Positions 25,411 to 37,226 of a stretch of 64,000 nt of DNA are shown piece after piece. Source of the DNA: Margaritifera margaritifera. Its lineage: Eukaryota > Mollusca > Bivalvia > Unionida > Margaritiferidae. Positions within the stretch are counted from its first letter, which is position 1; the number at the start of each line of letters is the position of its first letter. The position numbers were made by a program, and so were the translations under genes. The notes below the pieces were generated by a model. That model ran no database searches and had not been told where the DNA came from. It saw nothing but the letters and a program-made list of their open reading frames with translations. Location of the stretch: the NCBI GenBank assembly GCA_029931535.1, contig JAQPZY010001048.1:890001-954000 (forward strand), written 5' to 3'.

Positions 25411-27640
25411 TTTTAGACAATTAACATTTTGTGAGCGAGATATTGCGAGACTGACCTTGACAGTTACTTCAAAATGGAAATCACATATATTTACAGAATA
25501 TGGTGTGGACTAAAGGATCGAACGTTGAAAGAAACTGTGTGCTTAATAAAGATGCTGATGTATGTACTGTGGCGAGATCGCAGAGAATAAAACTTGCATA
25601 ACATACAACATTACGAACTAAACACGACCTCTCTCTTTCTCGCTCACTCTGCCTCTCTTATTTTTTTGAAACTTGCCCGCGGGCAAGTACTTTGCGAACT
25701 TAAACATGCCCGAGCAAAATTTGTGCTTGTCCTGAGCATCGGGCAAGTGAATTTGTAAAGAACTGGAATGTGCTAATTTTTTAAAAAGGAAATAAGGCTG
25801 TTTGTGCATATATCGTGTTGATTCAGTTAATACGTGATAAGGTGTTGGGTTTGAAAAAATATTTGCATTAATCTTAGGTTTATGATTGCTCTAAATTTAC
25901 CCTCTTCTATCTGGATAGGAAGGAGGGTATTGGTTTGTGAAAAATTAAATAAGTATGTTTCTTGGTATGTCATAGTGGCTCAGCAAACACGGGTCATAAA
26001 CTATTTATGTCTGATGGTATTGTTGAGACATGATATGTTGGATTGTCCACAAGTGTTTGAGTGAGTATTACCTATCCATACCTTGTTTCCTCTGTTTTGT
26101 TTGTAAAGAGCTATTGTTGCATAGTGAAGGTGGGTGCACATGTTCAATAAGTGATACTCTTCATGATTGCACCTTCTACGTTACTTCCCCCACTCCCCTA
26201 CTGACTGACTGAATTTGAATTATAGATGCGTGCGACGAATCTCGTTATGTACGTCTGATCCACTCCCCTACAGGTCTGTTTGTAGTTTTATAGTTAGTAG
26301 GTGGAGGTGTTGGCGAGTTAGGATTCGTATTGGTCAGTCAGTGTGGGTATTGACTCATAGAGTTCCACCACGTTAGATCCAGACAAGGTCCATAAGATCA
26401 TGCTATTTATTTTCCTATAGACGCTTTTGAAGTTACATCTTCCATAGAACCTTTAGGGCACATGGTCATATTTAATTTGAATTCCCATAGATTCCCATAG
26501 GGTCATACTAAAATGCTAAATTCCCACTGGACCACATAGGGTGATACTTAATGTTAAATTCCCAAAGACTCCCATAGAGTACTATTTAATGTTAATTCCC
26601 TTAGAACACCATAACGCGCACTCTACCCCATATCATCCCCAAATTACTTACATGTTTCTAATAGTATTCCAAATAATATCTAAAACATTTGTACTATTTA
26701 TTTGTTAATGTCAAAATGAATTTGAAACAAATTTATTTTCAAAATTAAACTCATTGAAAAGTGTCCAAAGTTTTGATCATTATTGTCTTACTTAACAAAG
26801 GATTTAATAGGGTTTCTAGATGCAAATATCAACACTCATATCATGTTCTTTTCATTACATTATATTATTCATTTAATATAGTGCATATGCTGTGAGGAAT
26901 AATTATATAAATTTCATCACAATTGTCGTGTATAATAATATAAATTCAACATGTTATAAATGATTTTTCAAGATCAAATTTCAGAACCTATTTTTTAAAT
27001 TCACGTAAAACTAATAAAAATAGACAAAAAAATCATATTCCCATGTGCTTTAATTTATGCAGCTTCATGTGCAAATTGGCCCGTACAATTCAAACATCCT
27101 CATGTTTGCCATCACTGTTCACATAATAGTTTCGAGTAACAGATTTAGTTGTGGTCTAATTAGCAATATATTTGTCACTGCAAAATAAAAATAAAAAACA
27201 ATTCTCCGTCTTCACGTTTTCCGTCGTAAATGTACTGAGGAAATTTCCCGGGGAATCCGGTATTTATATCGCTTCGCATTTTCTTGCAATTTCTCGAGAA
27301 AGAGTGCAACAACTCGGCATTCTATTACAAACGCCTAATCAATGTTTTTGCTCAACATAGCCACTTAATGCGAATGTCAACATTAGGTAAGGTTGTGCTA
27401 TTCCACGTGCATTTACAACTTGTCAGACATAGGATTTAATCGGGAAATATTCTGTACTTATTGCCGAAAAGACCCTTCAGCCCATCGTAACTCAAGAGCA
27501 GCGAGAAATACAGGTAAGTGTCTAAAATGCATTCCGATGTGTGCGGACGAAAGTGTCTGCAGAAAATTTCACATTGTAAAGAATAGGCTCAATCTGTTCC
27601 CAAAACTTCAATCAGTATCATCACAGGTTGTTGGCTGATT
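25411..27640. other. Non-coding DNA with a palindrome and degenerate short repeats
   Basis: No gene is recognised. An 18-base perfect palindrome lies at 25671-25688, and related 'gggcaagt'/'tgcccg' motifs recur to about 25750. At about 26450-26610, three or four degraded units of about 50-60 bases repeat 'aattccca(t)a.a.tcccatag' and 'tacttaatgttaaattccc' type motifs. The stretch 27140-27640 shows a mild rise in codon-like composition but no identifiable protein. Confidence 0.4.
25671..25688. repeat. Perfect 18-bp palindrome with flanking related motifs
   Basis: acttgcccgcgggcaagt reads the same on both strands. Within the next 65 bases 'catgcccgagcaa', 'gcttgtcctgagc' and 'atcgggcaagtga' are variants of the half site, so the region may be a small foldback repeat or terminal repeat of an unidentified element. 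Confidence 0.6.
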
Positions 27641-28336
27641 TATCGGCCCAAAACAGAACAAGCGTGATTTTATTCAGCTAGTTAACATCATTTCCCGCTT
27701 ACGCAAGCCATACTGATTGTCCAGCGTGAGTAGGGGGCGTATAACCTGGTGTTTCTGATGTAAAGTAGTATTTAAATGAAATCGACATACTATTCTGTGT
27801 GAGTTCCAAATGATAAACATGCACTGTGTTCATACGGTTGTTTCAGGGGTAGGAGTGGGAGGTTAATTGAGTCCATGACAGCATTTTAGTTATAAAAGAT
27901 GTAGATGGTGGTGTCGCTGCAATGCATTTATTTATTCCAACTTTATTTACAATTATTTATTAGGAGAACCACAAAATCATACCACGCGATTAACTTAATT
28001 ATTTTTTTTGAGAAACGTGGCTTTATTCTGAAAGATTCAGTACAGATAGAGAAGAGGGCAAAATTAAAATGTTGATATTTGTGATCATTATTTTAATATG
28101 CACAAAAGACGTATTTCTGCATGTTTGATTGCAATTAGTATATGACATACCTTAATTTGGCACAGCAATTATGTTTGGGACCTTTTTCTTTAAATTGAAA
28201 ATAAAACGACAGATTCAGACTAATTGCTAAACATGTATTAGTTAATGTCGGACTGCATATATCACGCAGAACTTACCGACTGTACACCCCGGTCTCATTC
28301 TTTTTTAAAGATTTTAACATGTTGCCCCCCCCCCCG

Positions 28337-28380
<44 letters not shown>

Positions 28381-31010
28381 CACAAGTGCCTTTCTTCGTT
28401 TTATTTACCGTGAATCATAATTAACATTTAAAAATAATATATATCTCATCAGTGTGTTAGATAGTTCTTTCGATAAGTAATATTGTCTTTCTCCTTTCTT
28501 CGTCAACTGTATGGCTTTAAACTCATGTGTCAGATCTCTAAGGAAGATATATACTGGAACAAGAAAATTAAATCTAAGTTTTGATACAACGAGTCATGAG
28601 TTCCGTTTCGAGATGAGATTCTGTATTCTTAGTATCAAGGAATTTCCACATAACACGCTTGCTAAATTTCATTTTAGCTTTCAAAGTTACTGATGCAGAT
28701 AATATTGATGATGATAATACAGCCCAGAAGCTCATTTCAATTACACCAATATAAAGGTAAGGTTCTTTTCAGTCTTTAATGTATTTAATTTCCTGATTTA
28801 GTTCATATAAACTATTAAATACGTACAAGTCTGCTAATTCAGACATCAGATACATGAATACTCGGCATCAATTATGTGACGAGCTCAGTCACAGCGTAAA
28901 GCAGTTTTTAACGAGCTCCTCTAAAAAAAATGTAAACAACTGAGAAACTGGAATAAAATATATAGGGCCTGTAGTATTTGGAGATTTTGCAGTTCAATTG
29001 TATATTGTCTCTCTTAAACATAATTATGCTCACGTTTTAAATGTGTACATTAATTATTATCGCTGCGAAGAGTTTTACACCCTGTTCACTGTTTAAAATT
29101 GAACAAAAGCCCTGTTATGGGCACACACATAACAATCACCAAAGTGTGTTTATACATCTGTGCATAGCATGGAGTTGAAAAATGAACACAAGGAAACATA
29201 TGCAAGGGATTGCGAAGTATCGGTAGGTACAGAGAATTCGGTTAAATATACTATATTTGGAATTTAGCTGTGATTCACTTACAACTATCTTAAGGGTGAT
29301 ACGGGTTCTGCAAAAACTCACTGCGTTTGTACTCGTTCCAACAGGAATAAAACTCTAATGTTAAAGGTTGACAAGGAAATTACTGATCTCATAACTTTGA
29401 AGTCAACAATGCATAAGTCTTCTTCCTTTTTGATATAAGAAGCCGAGTTACAATATGGTATTCTTTCTGGAAGTAGTTTGAAAATATGAATAAACAGGTA
29501 AGTTCCATTCCTAAAGTGAGTTTTGTATATATCAATAGAGAGTGGATCATGTATGTAGAAATTTATATTTCACGAAAGACTTCCTTGTTTTGTTTTGAAA
29601 CATTTTAATGACAGAGGCAAATATTTGCTTGATCTAACATCAATGTGAATTTGTTCAGAAGTTTCCATAGAATAACTCTTTTACTTACTGAATGTATACT
29701 TATGATCACAGTATAAACTTAAAGAGAGCAATCAAAAATGGGCTCTCAGTTTCCTCTTGATAGACCTTTCTTAGTTGATTATTGCAACTAATGTCAGAAT
29801 TAATCGTTACAAGCTGATAAAGTAGATATATACTGAGACCTATCTTCACACAATTTTAATTCATAGGTATTGTAGCATATTTGATGGGGTCAAAAGTGAT
29901 TTCAGGTACAATGTTTTCAAGATGGCTTTTTGCAAAGACTTAATTCTATACATGGTTGTTAAATATTTGTCAATAATGTATATGATCCCGTATTGTACCT
30001 GCAAATATGCATGGCGGAAAACTTAGTCACTGTTTTCATTGCTGTGTTATCTATTATGCAATAAACAGTCAAACACTTGAATCATATAATTTTAAACCTA
30101 ATTTAATTCACGTTATGCAACTTCAAAATAGATTTTATGCGTTCCAGCAGCATTGAAAAGTAATTTTGGTAATGTCGTGACACAATGATCGTAAAGAAAG
30201 GACCAAACGCATCTCCAGTCGCACACAATTTTAAAAGTTGCAAAACAAATGCAGTCATAGCACACAATATTCACAATGCATTGCTTTAGGCCGCTAAATT
30301 AGCACGTTTATATAAAGGGATAACGTTACTAGTTTTCATGGAATATTATTTCCTTTTAGCATTTTAATGTATATTTTCTAAATATGTGATATGTACAAAT
30401 ATGTTTAAAGATAATATTTTGAGTAAAATGTTTAAGGTAGCAGGTTATAGTTTCAAAAGTTGGCCACTTTCAAAATTCCGAATTTATCGTTAGTCAGCTC
30501 TTATTGTCTGATAGTTAAAAGTTTAAATATAAAAAAAATGTTTTGGATTAGGTGTTATGGGTTTGTGTTGGTCTTGCAATTGAGGGATGGGACCACTAAT
30601 TCACTTCCCATATATCTTAATGTTAATATATTAAATAAATCAAATTAATTTCTTCATTAGATTGGCATACAAATCACACATGCTTCCAATCATTACAGCT
30701 AGAGAAGTTTTGTTTTTAAGCCTTGAAAAACAGGTGTTCCGCAGCATTTCCTTGGGCCTCATGCTGCTAAACAGGGGACTCCCTAGTCTGCACCTAATAA
30801 CAAAGCCTCGCACAAAGAGTTCATATGCTATTTTGTCAGTGTGAAATTAAATACTGGATATTAAAACAAAAGTAAATATGTGAGCGTCAGTTTGCTTTAC
30901 AAATTACCACTGGGCATGCATAATTTATGTGTGAATTTGGACCATGGTACATAAAGTTATTTTGCTATGAACTTGTATAAACTTATCAGGTCAAGTGAAT
31001 TATATTTTCA
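27641..31010. repeat. Block D, main part (inverted copy at 55100-60480)
   Basis: The complement of the right-hand copy aligns through this block. Anchors: 27650-27740 versus 60380-60460; 27790-27980 versus 60130-60330; 28240-28290 versus 59830-59880; 28540-28660 versus 59340-59440; 29300-29340 versus 57780-57830; 29550-29590 versus 57540-57570; 29950-29985 versus 57090-57120; 30425-30470 versus 55580-55630; 30930-31000 versus 55140-55220. No protein-coding gene is evident. Short open frames are not conserved between copies. Confidence 0.88.
28325..28378. repeat. Poly-C followed by (AC)n
   Basis: Eleven C residues (28325-28335) and then an AC array (28337-28378). The equivalent place in the inverted copy has a 21-base G tract (59782-59802), the complementary homopolymer. 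Confidence 0.95.
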
Positions 31011-31140
31011 TGTTTTGATTTTATCATCGCTATCCTAAAATGTGGACCTGTTAGATCTAACTCTAAGGGACTCTATTTTATATACATTTTGTGTATCAGG
31101 CAGGTTGATGCGGCATCAACTGTGTGCATAAAACGGTCCC

Positions 31141-31280
31141 ATGCATCCTAAGGTTATCTCATGCATCCTAAGGTTATCCCATGCATCCTAAGGTTATCCC
31201 ATGCATCCTAAGGTTATCTCATGCATCCTAAGGTTATCTCATGCATCCTAAGGTTATCCCATGCATCCTAAGGTTATCTC
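31141..31280. repeat. Minisatellite, seven perfect-length 20-bp units
   Basis: The unit is atgcatcctaaggttatcyc, repeated head to tail seven times with no length variation. The only difference among units is T or C at position 19 of this phase. There are no spacers, so it is not a CRISPR array. A partial eighth unit (atgc) follows. Confidence 0.97.
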
Positions 31281-33839
31281 ATGCCTGCTCAAAATGGAAA
31301 TAATAATCCTGCATATTATAGATTACCTAACCTACTTTTTCGGGCAACTGCCATTTTGTTTAGTTTCGTTCATTCCAAACCAAACAAATAATTATGTATA
31401 GCGAAACCTTCAAACTTGTTGGAAAAGTAATACTTGACAACTTGGTTTTTTTTGACATATATAATCAGCTTTTGGGTTTTCCAGACAGTTATTAGGAACC
31501 ATGAAGCAAGAAAACGTAAAATAGGATCAGTACTATTGGCAATGTTGATTGTGTAGGGGGAGGGGAGGAGGAGAGGCGCACTATATACTTTAAATTGAAT
31601 ATAACATTATTGATGGCACCAGGGAGGTTTACGGAAATTTAACGTCACTTTTGGACAGATGTGGGAGTTATGGGAATTTGACATTTTAGTTGCGACGGTA
31701 GTGTGCTCTATGGGACTGCAACATTATGGAGAGATAGTCAAATACATTTGATGCCAAACACACACTTCTTAGAACTGGGAAATACTGGAAATTCTGAAGA
31801 ATGATTCTAAGTTTATACTGTATTGTTAGAATTTGAAAAGTTTCGTATCAATTCTGGTTCCATTTTGATAGACCGATATGGTGCTTGACCTAATTTCAGA
31901 AACCCAACTGCAACATTATATAAGATTTGTCAGAAACAAGCAACGCTCTTAGACTTTATTTTGCTATATTCATGTTATTTATTTTGTTTTTGACACTAAG
32001 ATCGATAGACAGACAGACAGACAGATAAACAGACCAAGAGAAAGAGACAAAGTGAACGATAGAAAATAGATAACAAAATATTATCACAAAAGACCATTTC
32101 TGTATATTATTTCTTTTTCCTCAAATCACCACTGTAATTGGCCCCGCTCAGTGTATTCTTTTACTAATAGATACTAAAGATAAAGGATTAGGGCAGTCCC
32201 TCCTCGTCGTGTATATCGCCAAAGTATTCTGTGGGGAAAATGAATGGGGATACCATGTAGAAAGCAGTCTAAACATTTAACACGGGATCTATTTACAGGG
32301 TTAACAACGTTGATTATTGAGAGGTGGATTCCATTATTCTATGACTGTTTCGTCCTGCCAGCGACTTAATATACGTTGTCGAGCTAAAGCAAAGAGATAG
32401 TCATACTGATTATGAAACCGCCATTCCTCTTTATCAGCATTTACAGGGAATTACAATGCAACATAAGTCAGTAAATTGGCTTGAGAGAATCCAAGACTCT
32501 GTTAATAAAGGAATACACAAAATATTGTCCACACAAATATACTGAGTTCTTTTTCCAAGTCATTCTCACTTTCACACCTGTTATCTTTCGAACGAGAGCA
32601 CATAAATATTAGTTTCTTCAGACATCTTATGTTTGTAGAGAACCGGATATCACACATAAAACCTGGTTCATATTTTTCTTTAAGATGCGACAAAGAATAT
32701 TACTTCTTTTTTAACAAGAATATTGAATGCAGACGAAGAGACTCAGAAGTTATGCTGTCCGCTCAGTGAGTTATCAAGAAACGCCATGAACAACAGCAAA
32801 GTTTGTTTTGTGACTTTCTTCCAAAACATTCGGTGACTCTTTTCTTATGCGATGTTGGTTTTTGTCTAGAATGCAAGTGGAAGATTCCTTTCAGTCGCAT
32901 TATTTGCAAAGTTTTAAGACTTTGGATTCTCAAAGCATTTATATTTAGAACTGGTTGGGACGCCATGGAGTCTAAGGGGAACGTAGCATTACGGTTGAGA
33001 GGGTGTAATACCATATGGAAATTTTAACATTACGTATTTTACTATAGCCATCTATGAGAATTCAGCAGTATGGATAGGCAGACGAAAACACATAATTACC
33101 GACAACGCCTGGACCAATATTCACTAACAGTTTGTAGTCTGAGCAATTGCACTCTTGGGGATTTTGACATAATCACGTTGACGCATTTTGTCAACAACAA
33201 AGTAGGAAGTTTTTATCTTACTGGGAATAAATGGAAGGAAATTCCTTAACTACCAACCAAAGGAATCAGTACACCAATTAAAATTGTTACACAGTTATGA
33301 ATTAAACAGATTAAACAGATTGACAGACAAATGCAGTTAATTACAGACAACACACAGTCTAAAATTCACTAACGTTATTTTGTTTCCTTAATTGTACTTT
33401 TGAGAAATTCGACATCAACATTATTATACATTTGATCGAAACAATGTTGCAGGCAATAAATTCACCATTATTAGTATATCGAAGGAAAAAAATCTTGTAT
33501 AGTTTAGGCAGAAAACAAAACTAGTTTGCTTGTGTTTTCAATAGTAGGATAGTTTAGAAGAATAGTGTTGGTACTTCTGAAAAAAGATAATTTTATTCGT
33601 AGCTTGTTAAAAAAGGGAAAGAACGTTGATCACTACAAAACAAGTAAAAGCAGCACAATAAATGAAACATTATAAGAGAGGGGTTGGTCATGATATTCTC
33701 TTGCAAACTAACACACAAGCGCACATACAAATGGGGTTACGCTGTTAAACCTGTTTTTGTGCCAACGCACAGTCGCCCATAGAAATGGGGTGAAGAGTAG
33801 TATATACTTTTCGTAATATTATTCATTTTGTAAGCTCTG
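31281..33839. other. Non-coding DNA, no gene seen
   Basis: No supported gene. A (GACA)n tract lies at 32006-32025. Open frames of 60-85 codons near 32500-33030 overlap on both strands and show no domain. Confidence 0.45.
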
Positions 33840-34715
33840 CTGGTAATGGACCAAAAGAGCTTATATGACGGTATGTCTTCCGCCGTCCGTCCATTAGCAA
33901 AAGTTTATTTTCGCTACACCTCCTAAACTGCTTGGAGAATTGCCATGAAACTTTACGTTCTCATTCATATCATGATCCAGTTGGTTGCAAATAATAATGG
34001 TGCCGCTCTGACATCCCATATGGTCGTCACTGTGTTATCGCACCCCTCGTGAATAGATAGTCATATCAACATGGAGTTTCCACTAATGGACTTCTTATGA
34101 TGACAAATTGGACCTAAATAAAAATAGTTCTGATCTGATGTTCAATATGGCCACCTCAGCGACAATAATGAAAGTCTTGTTAGTACTACTCCACCTGAAC
34201 GAAAAGCAATTTTGCGATGGAGTTTCCACCTGAAAACTTCTTATGATATATAGTTGGACCTGAATGAAAATGATGCAGCTAGCGCATCCAATATGGCCGC
34301 CACAATCTTTCGATTGATATTCCTCCTGAATGGATGGTTCTATGAGCATTGCTTTTGCGCGAAATCAAATCTAGTTTGGTCGTAAATCTTGTTGCGCAGA
34401 AATCTAGTATTGGTATCACTACTCCCGAATAAATGGTCATGTCACTATGGGGCCTTTTCCGAAAGACTTCGTTTGATGTCGAGCCAGTCGTAAATGAAAA
34501 TGGTGCCTATCCGACTCCCAATATTGCTGCCACAATGGTCAATTTGAACATCTAGCTATTGCTACTGTTCCTGCATAGCTGGTCATATTGATATAATCCT
34601 TTCACCAAAAGACTTCGTATGATGTTAATTTGGTTCTAAATGGAAATGGTGTCCATCTGATATCCAATATGGCCACCACGGAAGCCTTCTTGAAATTATT
34701 TTTATTGCTACTCCT
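33840..34715. repeat. Degenerate tandem array upstream of the intact TLR
   Basis: A 'ccaatatggccgccac'-like motif recurs at about 34012, 34137, 34280, 34515 and 34662. It is usually preceded by 'gacttcttatgatg' and 'attggacctaaatgaaaatg' blocks and followed by 'actcctcctgaatg' type blocks. This gives about five diverged units with spacings from about 125 to 235 bases. The array ends roughly 170 bases before the TLR start codon and has no counterpart upstream of the pseudogene copy. Confidence 0.75.
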
Positions 34716-34861
34716 TCAAAGCGGATTTCCTCCATTTCTGAAGTAAATAGATTCCTTTGGTCTGATGTTATTTGTTCTGCGAGTTTACTCCTTAATTTGA
34801 TGACATGACACGTTTAATTTTAGTTTGCGAGATAACATGCTATCTCTATGTTTTCTGATAT

Positions 34862-34885
34862 CTAACCAATATTTACTCTTTTCAG
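34862..34885 (+). promoter_or_regulatory. Candidate 3' splice site before the TLR coding exon
   Basis: The branch-point-like ctaac (34862-34866) is followed by a pyrimidine-rich tract and 'ttttcag', with AG at 34884-34885. The exon would begin seven bases before the ATG. The same signal sits in front of the pseudogene copy. It implies an unseen upstream non-coding exon, which would also carry the promoter. Confidence 0.6.
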
Positions 34886-34892
34886 ATCTACA

Positions 34893-37226
34893 ATGTTCCG
34901 AACATTGTGCAGTATTGTGTTCATTATTGGAAGTTTTCCCATCTGCAGACCAGACGCTCAAATATGTCCATCTGGTTGTATGTGCAATATAGAGAAAATT
35001 AGCGGGAAGCTTCGCGTTTCATGCGAGACCAGTGCTCAAAATTTAGGATCAGATTATTCCCCTTTCCCAACCATGTTGCCGAACAATACACGGGTATTTA
35101 TATTTAGGGTCACAAAAGAGGATCATGTATTTAAAGAATCAGATGTATCATTTGCAGACAAAAGCTGGGACCAGGTCGAAGAAATCACTCTGCAAAGTGT
35201 ACAACATTTTCAATTGAGCAAAACTCGATTAGCTGGAGTTCCAAAACTGAGAGTTTTACGACTGCGGGAGAACACGTTAAGCAAAACATTATATTCCGAC
35301 GCTTTTCTTCTGACGCCATGCATAGAAGTTCTGGATCTCAGCTACAATACATGGTTGCCTTTGCAAAGTGTTGTTGCAGCCTTAAATGGATCGCTTCCCA
35401 ATTTAAAATATTTGGATCTCTGTAACTTACAGGATGCGTTAAGTGAGCCTTTTATTTTGAATACGGAGTTCGCAATGGCTATTGAAAACAAGCCTCTCAT
35501 TACTCTGAACGTGAGCATCACTAAGATAGCCTTATCTCAACAGGGTCTCACTTCTGAGTCGATCCGGTACCTAAACTTATCATATACTGCTGGTTTATGG
35601 ATTGTACGTGACTACAAACGCAATTTGCTTCCCAATCCAGAGGAAATCGATATTTCCTACACAAATTTCTATCCTACGCAAAATATTTTGTTAACAGCAA
35701 ACCGGTCTTTGAATTACAAAGTTTCCTGTATTCGATTTTTATTATCAACAAAACGATTCATTGTAAATAACATGAGGATAATTAACCCAATTTACCTTTA
35801 CGACTTTAGCATTCAGTTTAAATGTAGCACTATAGGTATAGAGGAACTTTACGTTCGTTATTCGGACATTCGATGGTTAAACGTTTCAATAAATATAACA
35901 CTTCTCAATCTGAAAATTGTTGATCTTGAAGGAAATTCTCTGGAATATTTGTCTCCCAACAGCTTGAAAAAGGCTCCAAATTTAAGAGAGATTTATCTCT
36001 CACGGAACAAGTTGTCATCGATGGTAAATCTAGGAAATCTCCTTGAAGGCAATGCAGAATTGGAAATTGTAGATCTCTCTCAGAACGGTCTTACATTCAT
36101 ACCATGGACCATGTTTGTTTCAACTCCAAAACTTTCAACCCTACGTCTACAAGGAAATTCATTGTCCATTTTCCATTTTTCTATCGAGAAGTTGCGTAAC
36201 CTTAAGCTATTGGACTTGAGAGACAATATAATAAAATACATTTCCAGAGATACGGTCAGTGCAATACTGTCTATAGGTAATGAGCAAGCTAAATTGAGGA
36301 ATAAACTTTTTGATAGAAACACATCTGCGGACAGTGTTAGAGAACGTCATCCGCGAATGAATAATTCAGTAGTATTAGGCGAATCAATCACTACTCAAAT
36401 GACGATAGACTTAACCGGTAATTTAATGGAATGCACATGTGATACGATTTGGTTCAATGAATGGATAATGTTCACGAATATTAGACTGAGTGGCAAGGAC
36501 TTGTACCAGTGCAAATTCGATAATAACTTGAATTACATGACGTATGAGCTTTTGAATGATTTAAAGTACCACTGCAAACTCAAGGATTTTCTTGGTTTAA
36601 TAATCGCAATACCCTGTGGTGTATTTCTAACAATAGTGTTTATATATGTTATTGTAAGGAAACGACGAAACATTACACGAAGGGTAGAACGTGAGGGTGC
36701 TTTGGTGGAGAGATACGATCAGAAAGACAATATAGATGGACAGCGATATTTTGTGTTCTTATCGTTTGCCGGAAAAGATGACGAACTTGTGAACAATTAC
36801 ATATACCCCGAACTGGACGTATTTTTGAGAGATAAATTTGGTAATAATGGCAATTTGATATGTACAGGAGATACACATTTTACCCCTGGACGCTGGATTG
36901 CCGAAGAGATTGATCGCTGTCTTAATAGGTGTGATGTGTTTGTCATGGTCGTAACAAAATATTTCATCGAAAGTGAGTGGTGTAAATACGAAGTAATGAT
37001 GGCCAAGCAGAAAAATAAATTCAAGATATTGCTTGTTAATGAAGAGGTCTACCAGCGAAAGATTCCATCAGCGCTTAAAGATATTTTAAAATTTTGCACC
37101 CGAGCAACATGGAGATTACAGAATGGTCAATTTGTCATCAAACCCGCCTGGAATAAGATTTGTGAAGGAATGGTCGAAGCATCAGTCAAAACTGTGGACG
37201 ACAGCGACGAGGAAGCAGCATTCTAA
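34893..37226 (+). CDS. Toll-like receptor, intact single-exon coding region (copy B)
   Basis: A 777-residue type I membrane receptor that would sense a ligand outside the cell or in an endosome and signal through TIR-TIR contacts, by analogy with MyD88-coupled TLRs; its ligand is unknown. Domains: signal peptide about 1-22 (hydrophobic FRTLCSIVFIIGSF); LRRNT with Cys 25, 29, 31 and 44; roughly ten irregular leucine-rich repeats about 95-460, with N-glycosylation sequons (for example 64, 165, 207, 228, 330, 335, 476); a single LRRCT with Cys 514, 516, 540 and 561, which makes it a single-cysteine-cluster (scc) TLR; a membrane helix about 566-588 followed by RKRRN; and TIR about 618-763 with box 1 RYFVFLSFAG and BB-loop TGDTHFTPG, where the usual RD is GD but the loop Pro-Gly is kept. 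The acidic tail ends DDSDEEAAF. The ATG follows a splice acceptor and matches the position of the lost start in copy A. The ectodomain is shorter than in many TLRs. Confidence 0.95.
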   Translation: MFRTLCSIVFIIGSFPICRPDAQICPSGCMCNIEKISGKLRVSCETSAQNLGSDYSPFPTMLPNNTRVFIFRVTKEDHVFKESDVSFADKSWDQVEEITLQSVQHFQLSKTRLAGVPKLRVLRLRENTLSKTLYSDAFLLTPCIEVLDLSYNTWLPLQSVVAALNGSLPNLKYLDLCNLQDALSEPFILNTEFAMAIENKPLITLNVSITKIALSQQGLTSESIRYLNLSYTAGLWIVRDYKRNLLPNPEEIDISYTNFYPTQNILLTANRSLNYKVSCIRFLLSTKRFIVNNMRIINPIYLYDFSIQFKCSTIGIEELYVRYSDIRWLNVSINITLLNLKIVDLEGNSLEYLSPNSLKKAPNLREIYLSRNKLSSMVNLGNLLEGNAELEIVDLSQNGLTFIPWTMFVSTPKLSTLRLQGNSLSIFHFSIEKLRNLKLLDLRDNIIKYISRDTVSAILSIGNEQAKLRNKLFDRNTSADSVRERHPRMNNSVVLGESITTQMTIDLTGNLMECTCDTIWFNEWIMFTNIRLSGKDLYQCKFDNNLNYMTYELLNDLKYHCKLKDFLGLIIAIPCGVFLTIVFIYVIVRKRRNITRRVEREGALVERYDQKDNIDGQRYFVFLSFAGKDDELVNNYIYPELDVFLRDKFGNNGNLICTGDTHFTPGRWIAEEIDRCLNRCDVFVMVVTKYFIESEWCKYEVMMAKQKNKFKILLVNEEVYQRKIPSALKDILKFCTRATWRLQNGQFVIKPAWNKICEGMVEASVKTVDDSDEEAAF

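Noticed and set aside
31141..31280. Possible CRISPR-like array
   Set aside because: The 20-bp units are directly adjacent with no spacers and the sequence is clearly eukaryotic; it is a minisatellite.
32763..33027. Overlapping open frames on both strands (83 and 74 codons)
   Set aside because: No domain on either strand and no evidence of splicing or conservation within the window.
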